Under the pieces are notes generated by a model, which was given only the letters and a program-made list of their open reading frames with translations, had not been told where the DNA came from and ran no database searches. The translations under genes and the position numbers were made by a program. From NCBI GenBank assembly GCA_944324205.1, contig CALUVK010000114.1, forward strand, positions 1-5,576: a DNA stretch of 5,576 bases, given 5' to 3'. This DNA is from Candidatus Gastranaerophilales bacterium. Its GTDB lineage: Bacteria; Cyanobacteriota; Vampirovibrionia; Gastranaerophilales; Gastranaerophilaceae. This document shows, piece after piece, positions 1 to 5,113 of the stretch; the first letter of the stretch is position 1, and each line of letters opens with the position of its first letter.

Positions 1-290
1 ACAAGAACTTCTCCGAGGTTATAATAAAAATCCTCCTGCGGAGAGATTGCAAGCGCTTTTTTATAAGCAGCTTCCGCTTTTTGAAAATCCTTTAACTTTT
101 CATATACTATTCCCAAATTATAATAAAGTTCGGCATCATCAGGGAAATACCTGATTAAATACCTCAAATTTCCCTCTGCCTCCTCGTTAAAACCCTGATT
201 TACAAGCAAAATTGAGAGTTCACGCCTTGCCTGAAAATTAGAAGGATCCTCTTTCAAAATATCTTGAAGCGATTCAATTTTATCATCCAT
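1..290 (-). CDS. TPR-repeat protein, N-terminal part (runs off left edge)
   Basis: The reverse strand is open from an ATG at 288-290 to the window edge, giving 96 visible residues. After a short leader helix come tetratricopeptide repeats: a degenerate one at about residues 19-52, a clear one at about 53-86 (YYNLGIVYEKLKDFQKAEAA, then YKKALAISP), and the start of a third (FYYNLGEVL). The alternating small and aromatic residues and the closing A-L-x-I-x-P are typical TPR signatures. TPRs form helical scaffolds for protein-protein contacts; the partner or any C-terminal catalytic domain lies outside the window. No signal peptide or membrane segment is visible. The start is well constrained: an in-frame TGA lies at 303-305 with no start codon between, and no other Met occurs in the visible part. 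There is no Shine-Dalgarno; see the promoter at 297-325. The TPR call is firm, the function unknown. Confidence 0.85.
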   Translation of the reverse strand, partial: MDDKIESLQDILKEDPSNFQARRELSILLVNQGFNEEAEGNLRYLIRYFPDDAELYYNLGIVYEKLKDFQKAEAAYKKALAISPQEDFYYNLGEVL

Positions 291-296
291 ACAACA

Positions 297-325
297 ATTA
301 TATCAAAGTCTTATATATACAACAA
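297..325 (-). promoter_or_regulatory. Extended -10 promoter of the TPR gene, predicting a leaderless mRNA
   Basis: On the reverse strand there is a perfect TATAAT at 297-302, preceded by TGA (the extended -10 form TGn). A weak -35 candidate, TTGTTG, lies at 320-325 with a 17-nt spacer. Only TGTTGT separates the -10 box from the ATG at 290, so the usual +1 position coincides with the A of the start codon. The match is seen in the sequence; leaderless transcription is inferred. Confidence 0.6.
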
Positions 326-379
326 GCAAAAGAAATATTAGTACAATTTACAGATATAAATTTTCCACTAAACGTATGA

Positions 380-409
380 TTGATAAAGAACATTCTTTTT
401 ATATATAAT
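380..409 (+). promoter_or_regulatory. Sigma70-type promoter of the RRWYD small protein
   Basis: TTGATA at 380-385 (5 of 6 to TTGACA) and a perfect TATAAT at 404-409 are separated by 18 nt. The predicted start of transcription is near 416, giving a leader of about 22 nt that contains the Shine-Dalgarno GGGAGAGG (423-430), 7 nt before the ATG. It is divergent from the TPR-gene promoter at 297-325. Confidence 0.65.
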
Positions 410-437
410 TAATGTGTGTATTGGGAGAGGTTTTTGA

Positions 438-776
438 ATGAATAGACGTTGGTACGATTCAAATGAACATACTGAAAAAGCTTTATCATTACTTAAAAAT
501 ATGGATGAAGAAAGGCGTAGAGCTTTATCAAAAGATTTAACCAGTTTTGTCCGACAAATTAAAGAACTACATGAAGATGATGAAGAACAAGATGTAAGTA
601 TTGGAATCGAACGTGTTCTAGGTCTTTATAAAATTTCTAATGCAAGAAGATGGTATGATAAAGTCAGCATTCTTTCTTATGCATTAAAAACAATGTCAAC
701 TCTTCCAAAAGAAGATTTTTATAATATTATGGAAGGCTTATCAACATCACTTACATCTTCTTCAATTTCTGCTTAA
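438..776 (+). CDS. Small protein of unknown function with two RRWYD repeat units
   Basis: A 112-residue protein whose family I cannot name. The start is secure: GGGAGAGG at 423-430 sits 7 nt before the ATG, downstream of a good promoter. It looks like an internal duplication. RRWYD occurs at residues 3-7 and 70-74, and an ungapped alignment with an offset of 67 also pairs AL at 15-16 with AL at 82-83, E25 with E92, L30 with I97 and L34 with L101. Both halves appear largely helical. The first unit continues into a highly acidic linker (residues 43-52, rich in E and D), and the tail after residue 101 is Ser/Thr-rich. There is no signal peptide, membrane segment or Cys, so it is probably cytoplasmic. 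It has its own promoter and its 3' end overlaps the convergent hydrolase gene by 15 bp. A regulatory or adaptor role is possible, but nothing in the sequence shows it. Confidence 0.8.
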   Translation: MNRRWYDSNEHTEKALSLLKNMDEERRRALSKDLTSFVRQIKELHEDDEEQDVSIGIERVLGLYKISNARRWYDKVSILSYALKTMSTLPKEDFYNIMEGLSTSLTSSSISA

Positions 777-1676
777 CAGAGATGTTATAATATCGATTTT
801 TGAAATATCCATTCCATGTCCTCCACTATCAGGGAGATAAAGTCCGTTAAGATTTTTACAATTTAAGGCCAAATTCTTTGATGAAGAATAATTCAATATA
901 CTATCGTTTTTTGCATGAATTATATCAGTTGGAACATTTATTTTTTTTATAAAATAATCTGTACGAACAGTTTTATTCAAAGAATTCATTAAAAATCCAA
1001 AATGCTTAAATAAATATGTTGTAAACTTAGAAGAATTCCTACCAGATGCTATATTATAATTAACAGATCTGTTTCTGAGCGATTCCAATGGACATACTAA
1101 TATCATACGCCCTATATCATTATTTTTTTGTACAAGCTGTGTAGCAATAAATCCTCCAAGACTATGCCCCATAACATAAATATCTTTAGGGTTAACCTTC
1201 TTCTTTTCCGTTAAATATTTTAAAGCAGCATCTGTATCATTATCTAAAGACATTGCTGAAATTATAGAAGGCGGATTCTTTCCAAAACCGCTATACTCAG
1301 GAGCGAAGACTGCAAATGATGTTTTATTAATAACTTCTTTATACAGCGATTGTAAATTTGAAATATTTTGGCCTGCGCCATGCAAGACCATTAAATATTT
1401 TTTTCTATTATCTTTATTTATATCCCAAGCATAACTTTTTCCAACTGAAACTTCATGCGTGTATGGCATAAGCTCCGGACTTAGCTCCTGAAATCTTAAC
1501 CTTGATATTAATAATGAACGCTCAAAAAACTTATTCATATGCAATTTTAAAGGATTAAAATTCCTAATAGAGAGTTTTGCACCCGGTTTATATGCGAAAG
1601 ATGTAAAATTAACCGCCGTGTTATTGCGATTTTGATGATATATATTGAAACCTGTATTTAATGATTGAATCTTCAT
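762..1676 (-). CDS. Alpha/beta-hydrolase fold serine hydrolase
   Basis: A 304-residue protein with a complete alpha/beta-hydrolase signature from about residue 92. The oxyanion-side HGAGQN is at 99-104, EYSGFGKNP at 127-135, the nucleophile elbow GHSLGG at 170-175 (Ser172), the acid in HAKNDSIL (Asp258) and the base in GGHG (His287). The order and spacing fit the S33/Hydrolase_4 or BEM46/ABHD13-like group of esterases, lipases, thioesterases and peptidases; the substrate cannot be told from sequence. Residues 1-90 lie before the catalytic core and are poorly conserved in style: an N/Q/K-rich, apparently disordered stretch with no clear signal peptide. An in-frame TGA at 1710-1712 with no ATG, GTG or TTG in between makes the ATG at 1674-1676 the earliest likely start; Met47 is the next ATG but also lacks a Shine-Dalgarno. 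The gene has its own promoter (1685-1713). The coding strand carries an A8 run (941-948) but the frame is intact. Confidence 0.88.
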   Translation of the reverse strand: MKIQSLNTGFNIYHQNRNNTAVNFTSFAYKPGAKLSIRNFNPLKLHMNKFFERSLLISRLRFQELSPELMPYTHEVSVGKSYAWDINKDNRKKYLMVLHGAGQNISNLQSLYKEVINKTSFAVFAPEYSGFGKNPPSIISAMSLDNDTDAALKYLTEKKKVNPKDIYVMGHSLGGFIATQLVQKNNDIGRMILVCPLESLRNRSVNYNIASGRNSSKFTTYLFKHFGFLMNSLNKTVRTDYFIKKINVPTDIIHAKNDSILNYSSSKNLALNCKNLNGLYLPDSGGHGMDISKIDIITSLLSRN

Positions 1677-1684
1677 ACAAACTA

Positions 1685-1713
1685 AGTATAAGAAAAAGAC
1701 TATTTTTATTCAA
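1685..1713 (-). promoter_or_regulatory. Promoter of the hydrolase gene, predicting a near-leaderless mRNA
   Basis: On the reverse strand TTGAAT (1708-1713) and TATACT (1685-1690) are separated by exactly 17 nt. Eight nucleotides (TAGTTTGT) lie between the -10 box and the ATG, so the expected start of transcription is about position 1678, two bases before the start codon. No Shine-Dalgarno is present. It is back-to-back with the tpiA promoter, the two -35 boxes being 28 bp apart. Confidence 0.6.
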
Positions 1714-1741
1714 GAAAATATGTTTACACTCCCTTAACTCC

Positions 1742-1770
1742 TTTACATTTAAGCTAGTTTATACTAAAAT
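1742..1770 (+). promoter_or_regulatory. tpiA: Sigma70-type promoter of tpiA
   Basis: TTTACA (1742-1747) and TAAAAT (1765-1770) are each 5 of 6 to consensus with a 17-nt spacer. The predicted start of transcription is about 1777, which leaves a leader of about 73 nt before the tpiA ATG. I see no convincing hairpin or riboswitch in that leader; it ends with AAGGAG at 1836-1841, the ribosome binding site. Confidence 0.6.
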
Positions 1771-1849
1771 TCTGGTGTAAAAGCTAAACATAAACAGGAC
1801 ATGTGAAGAGATTGCACTATTCTGTATAAAAGAATAAGGAGAATGAATT

Positions 1850-2644
1850 ATGTCAAGAAAACCAATTATTGCAGGAAACTGGAAAATGAACTTACTTCAA
1901 GACGAAGCAAAAGCTTTATTTGAAGGAATAGAAAAATTTACAAAAGATTTTACAGCACCTCAATTGCCAACAATTGTAATTGCACCCGTATTTACTTCTT
2001 TAAATGTTGTACATACAGTAAAATGCAATTGCGGTTGCGGTGGTGATAAAATTGCTATTGCAGGACAAAACTGCCACTGGGAAAAATCAGGTGCTTTTAC
2101 AGGTGAAATTTCTGTAGAAATGCTTAAAGATGCTGGCTGCTCTTATGTAATCATCGGACACAGTGAAAGAAGACAATATTTTTCTGAAACAGATGAAATG
2201 ATTAACAAAAAAGCTAAAGCTATTTTAGCTGGCGGTCTTATTCCAATTATCTGCTGCGGTGAAACTCTTGAGCAGAGAGAAGCTGGCGTTACTGACCAGC
2301 ATATTGCAACTCAAATCAGAGCTGCACTAAACGGTTTATCAGAAGAAGAAATAGCTAAATCTGTAATTGCATATGAACCTATCTGGGCTATCGGCACAGG
2401 AAAAACCTGCGACAGCGTTGAAGCTAACAGAGTAATTGCTATGATTAGAAACGTAGTCAAAGAAGTTTCTTCTGAAAAAGCTGGTGATGCAATCAGAATT
2501 CTTTACGGCGGCTCAGTTAAACCTTCTACTATTGAAGAACAGATGTCTCAATCAGACATTGACGGCGCATTAGTGGGCGGAGCAAGCTTAAAAGCAGAAA
2601 GCTTTAATGAAATTATTGCAAACACAATGAAAGTTAGTGTTTAG
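1850..2644 (+). CDS. tpiA: Triosephosphate isomerase
   Basis: Interconverts dihydroxyacetone phosphate and glyceraldehyde 3-phosphate in cytoplasmic glycolysis and gluconeogenesis, normally as a TIM-barrel dimer. All key elements are present in the 264 residues: GNWKMN at 9-14 (Asn10, Lys12), IGHSERR at 102-108 (electrophile His104), AYEPIWAIGTGK at 174-185 (catalytic base Glu176 and the flexible phosphate loop), YGGS at 219-222 and GALVGGASL at 239-247 for phosphate binding. The start is supported by AAGGAG at 1836-1841, 8 nt upstream. It is about 10 residues longer than the usual 250-255, and the extra length fits an insertion at about 57-67 that carries CNCGCGG (Cys59, 61, 63) just before the QNCHWE strand; further cysteines are at 75, 97, 135, 136 and 187. 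It sits alone between its own promoter and a strong terminator, so it is probably monocistronic. Identity is essentially certain. Confidence 0.98.
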   Translation: MSRKPIIAGNWKMNLLQDEAKALFEGIEKFTKDFTAPQLPTIVIAPVFTSLNVVHTVKCNCGCGGDKIAIAGQNCHWEKSGAFTGEISVEMLKDAGCSYVIIGHSERRQYFSETDEMINKKAKAILAGGLIPIICCGETLEQREAGVTDQHIATQIRAALNGLSEEEIAKSVIAYEPIWAIGTGKTCDSVEANRVIAMIRNVVKEVSSEKAGDAIRILYGGSVKPSTIEEQMSQSDIDGALVGGASLKAESFNEIIANTMKVSV

Positions 2645-2655
2645 AAAAATAACTT

Positions 2656-2695
2656 AAAAACAGAGCTTCAAGAATCTTGAAGCTCTGTTTTTTTT
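2656..2695 (+). terminator. Rho-independent terminator after tpiA
   Basis: A perfect 12-bp inverted repeat, CAGAGCTTCAAG at 2661-2672 and CTTGAAGCTCTG at 2676-2687, encloses a 3-nt loop and is followed directly by eight T (2688-2695). Five A at 2656-2660 precede the stem and can extend it by A-U pairing. It begins 11 nt after the tpiA stop codon and separates tpiA from the downstream TPR-glycosyltransferase gene. Confidence 0.95.
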
Positions 2696-2705
2696 ATCCA
2701 AAAAC

Positions 2706-2734
2706 TTGAAATAATTCCTTGTAACATATAAAAT
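2706..2734 (+). promoter_or_regulatory. Probable promoter of the TPR-glycosyltransferase gene
   Basis: TTGAAA (2706-2711) and TAAAAT (2729-2734) have a 17-nt spacer; an overlapping perfect TATAAT at 2734-2739 is too far (22 nt) from this -35. The expected start of transcription is about 2741, leaving a leader of about 17 nt with a weak purine-rich ribosome site (AAGAGAG) before the ATG. A promoter is expected here because the terminator at 2656-2695 ends the tpiA transcript. The region is very AT-rich, so the exact boxes are uncertain. Confidence 0.5.
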
Positions 2735-2757
2735 ATAATAAGAAGAAAGAGAGATTT

Positions 2758-4242
2758 ATGCCTACAACAGAGGATTTAATACAATTAGGTTTTTCACTTC
2801 ACCAAAATGGAAAACTTGAAGAAGCAGAAAATGCATATCAGGAAGCATTGGCACAAGATAAAAATAATGCTGAAGTTTATAACCTAATTGGTGTCTTAAA
2901 ACTTCAACAAAATGACGTAATCTCTGCTGTTCATATGGCAGAATTGGCAGTTGAAAAAAATCCTAATGCATACTTCTATGAAACTCTGTTTCAAACATAC
3001 ATAAGAGCCGGATTGTATAAACAAATTATACGAAGAGAAGAAGAAGTTATGAAAAAATTCCCAGAAGACTTCTCTCTTTTATTTAATCTTGCTTTGGCAC
3101 ATAAAAATATGCGCAATATCCCAGAAGCAATAAAATACTATGATAAAGCACTAAGAATTAATCCGGCTTCATACGATGCCTGGTTTAATCTATCGCATCT
3201 GTATAGTGTAGAAGGAGAAACAAAAAACGCGGTTTCTGCTTTAAAAATATGCAAAAAACTTAAGCCTCATGATAAAGATACAGCCTATTTTCTGTCTTTA
3301 GCTCTAATGCGGATAAAAGATTACAATCAGGGACTTAAACTCTTTGAAAACAGACTCTGCAAAGAAACGGCATTTGCTCTTCAGAATAAATCTTATCCAA
3401 ATAAAGCTCGTCTTGATAATTTTTGGAAGGGTGAAAATATAAAAAATAAAACTCTTTTAGTATATTATGAAGCTGGTTTTGGTGATGTGATAATGTTTTC
3501 ACGATATTTAACACTGGCAAAACAAAAGTGTAAAAAATTAATTTTTTTATGTCAAAAACCATTATCCCCACTATTTAGAGAAAATAACCTCGGAATTGAT
3601 GAAATTGTTGATACCTACGTACCAGAAAATCAACTTGATTTTGATTACCATATACCACTCTTAAGCCTCCCTTATGTACTTAAACTAAAAGGAGATAAAG
3701 TATTTTTCCGCTCAGAGGGTTATCTTCATGCAGATAACAAAATTGCTGAAGAATATAAAAAGAAATATTTTGAAAATGATAAATTAAAAATTGGTATTAA
3801 ATGGCAGGGAAATACATATTATGATCAAGATAGAGTGATTCCTGCAAAATCATTCATCCCGCTTATGAATGTTGAAAATACTCAATTTTATTCTTTTCAA
3901 ACATTTGAAGGTTCAGAAGATATAAAAGAATTAGATAATATTATAGATATTGGTAAAAATCTGCTAGACTTTTCACAAACTGCTGCAGCTTTAAGCAATC
4001 TTCATCTGGTAATATGTAATGATACTTCTTTAGCACATCTTGCTGGTGCAATGGGAATCCCTTGCTGGATAATTTTACCTTATGAAGTTAATTGGAGATG
4101 GCACACAGATTTGAATGTATGTGATTGGTATGACAGCGTACGCCTTTTTAGGCAGCACCAGCTTAATAACTGGATAAGCGTATTTGATGATGTAAAAAAA
4201 TCTATGCTCCAATGTATTGAACAAACTAAGAAAACTAATTAA
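2758..4242 (+). CDS. TPR protein with C-terminal GT-B (GT9-like) glycosyltransferase domain
   Basis: A 494-residue two-part protein. Residues 4-172 hold about five TPRs: clear ones at about 4-37, 38-71, 105-138 and 139-172, a degenerate one between 72 and 104, and a partial helix pair after 173. From about residue 230 there is a GT-B-like domain of the heptosyltransferase/GT9 type often found behind TPRs. It shows the glycine loop YEAGFGDVIMFSRYL (237-251), FDYHIPLLSLP (295-305), KIGIKWQGN (344-352) opening the second Rossmann half, and CNDTSLAHLAGAMG (420-433), the region expected to contact the nucleotide sugar. WRWH (446-449), DWYDSVRLFRQ (456-466) and W472 complete the family's C-terminal pattern. 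By family analogy it may transfer a sugar to a protein or surface glycan in the cytoplasm, with the TPRs holding the acceptor; donor and acceptor are unknown. There is no signal peptide or membrane segment. It is monocistronic and convergent with proC. Confidence 0.88.
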   Translation: MPTTEDLIQLGFSLHQNGKLEEAENAYQEALAQDKNNAEVYNLIGVLKLQQNDVISAVHMAELAVEKNPNAYFYETLFQTYIRAGLYKQIIRREEEVMKKFPEDFSLLFNLALAHKNMRNIPEAIKYYDKALRINPASYDAWFNLSHLYSVEGETKNAVSALKICKKLKPHDKDTAYFLSLALMRIKDYNQGLKLFENRLCKETAFALQNKSYPNKARLDNFWKGENIKNKTLLVYYEAGFGDVIMFSRYLTLAKQKCKKLIFLCQKPLSPLFRENNLGIDEIVDTYVPENQLDFDYHIPLLSLPYVLKLKGDKVFFRSEGYLHADNKIAEEYKKKYFENDKLKIGIKWQGNTYYDQDRVIPAKSFIPLMNVENTQFYSFQTFEGSEDIKELDNIIDIGKNLLDFSQTAAALSNLHLVICNDTSLAHLAGAMGIPCWIILPYEVNWRWHTDLNVCDWYDSVRLFRQHQLNNWISVFDDVKKSMLQCIEQTKKTN

Positions 4243-4254
4243 ATAGGTTTTAAA

Positions 4255-5061
4255 TTATTCACCAAGTGCATGAGCTTTTTCTGTTGTAGATTTTATCACA
4301 TTATAAAAGAGTTTTTCACTGTCATTATTATCCATACAATCAACACCAACTCGCGTACACCCGCCTTTGGTTGCTACATTGGAAATCAATTCTTCCATAG
4401 AAACCTCTCTTTTCAAAGCCATCTTCGCAGAACCTATCGCAGTTTGTATGCTTAATAAAAGTGATTTTTCATAATCCAACCCTAGTTTTTCACCAGCACG
4501 TGCAATTTCATTTATAACTTTATAATAAAAAGCAGGGCCCGAACCAGATATAGCTGTAACAATATCCATCTGAGCTTCATTATCTACAATAATACATTTA
4601 CCTATTGTTGAAAGTAGATTACTTATATATGTTAAATCTTCGTGTTTTGCAAACTTCCCACCAATCATACCGCTCATCCCTTCTCCAACCAGAGCTGGAG
4701 TATTAGGCATAACTCTAATTACACGTGTTCCTATTGGAAGATTTGCTTCAAGCTTATTTAAAGTTACACCTGCAGCAATAGAAACTACTAGTTTTTCTGA
4801 AGTTATATAAGGATTTATTTCTTTTAAAACATCTACGGCCTGATTGGGTTTTACTGCTACAAAAATCACATCTGACTTTTGAGCAAGAACTTTATTATCC
4901 GCAATAACTTTTATACCCAGAACTCTTGATTTTTCTTCCAGTTGCTCAACTTCCGCCTGTGTTGCAGTAATATCATCTGGATTCGCAAAACCGGTTTTTA
5001 TAAGTCCTTTGATAATTGCACTTGCCATTTTTCCTGCTCCGACAAATCCGATTTTTTTCAT
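4255..5061 (-). CDS. proC: Pyrroline-5-carboxylate reductase
   Basis: Catalyses the last step of proline synthesis, NAD(P)H-dependent reduction of 1-pyrroline-5-carboxylate to L-proline, in the cytoplasm. The 268 residues match the usual family length. The N-terminal Rossmann domain begins with GFVGAGKMA (5-13) and includes AVKPNQ (69-74); RVMPNTPALVGEGM is at 116-129. The C-terminal dimerisation and active-site domain has SGSGPAF at 172-178 and the family signature at 229-244 (VATKGGCTRVG and following), where the common PGGTT is KGGCT but still fits the signature pattern. The start is supported by AAAGGA (complement of 5068-5073), 6 nt before the ATG. It lies 52 bp downstream of the SPFH gene on the same strand, so the two are probably co-transcribed, although a weak internal promoter in that AT-rich gap cannot be excluded. 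No other proline-pathway gene (proA, proB) is in view. Confidence 0.97.
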   Translation of the reverse strand: MKKIGFVGAGKMASAIIKGLIKTGFANPDDITATQAEVEQLEEKSRVLGIKVIADNKVLAQKSDVIFVAVKPNQAVDVLKEINPYITSEKLVVSIAAGVTLNKLEANLPIGTRVIRVMPNTPALVGEGMSGMIGGKFAKHEDLTYISNLLSTIGKCIIVDNEAQMDIVTAISGSGPAFYYKVINEIARAGEKLGLDYEKSLLLSIQTAIGSAKMALKREVSMEELISNVATKGGCTRVGVDCMDNNDSEKLFYNVIKSTTEKAHALGE

Positions 5062-5113
5062 ATTATATCCTTTCTTCTATTTTTATATAAAATCATTAAA
5101 ATACCTATAGGCA

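Noticed and set aside
753..785. Inverted repeat ACATCT/AGATGT as a possible bidirectional terminator between the RRWYD gene and the hydrolase
   Set aside because: Only 6 bp with a 21-nt loop, no GC core and no T-run after it.
941..948. Homopolymer of eight A on the coding strand of the hydrolase as a programmed frameshift site
   Set aside because: The zero frame continues through it to the catalytic His and a normal end, and no stimulatory structure or alternative long frame is seen.
1801..1806. ATG-TGA start-stop element in the tpiA leader, preceded by AGGA
   Set aside because: AGGA is only 1 nt from the ATG, too close for a working ribosome site; such hexamers arise easily by chance.
3335..3571. 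Open frame of 78 codons on the minus strand
   Set aside because: It lies wholly inside the TPR-glycosyltransferase gene, has no Shine-Dalgarno or domain, and its composition is what the opposite strand of an AT-rich gene yields.
4270..4455. Open frame of 61 codons on the plus strand
   Set aside because: Antisense to the conserved C-terminal signature of proC; Cys/Phe/Tyr-rich translation typical of a shadow frame.
5104..5111. CCTATAGG-like palindrome between the SPFH gene and proC as a possible operator
   Set aside because: Very short and single; no second half-site or flanking symmetry to support an operator.
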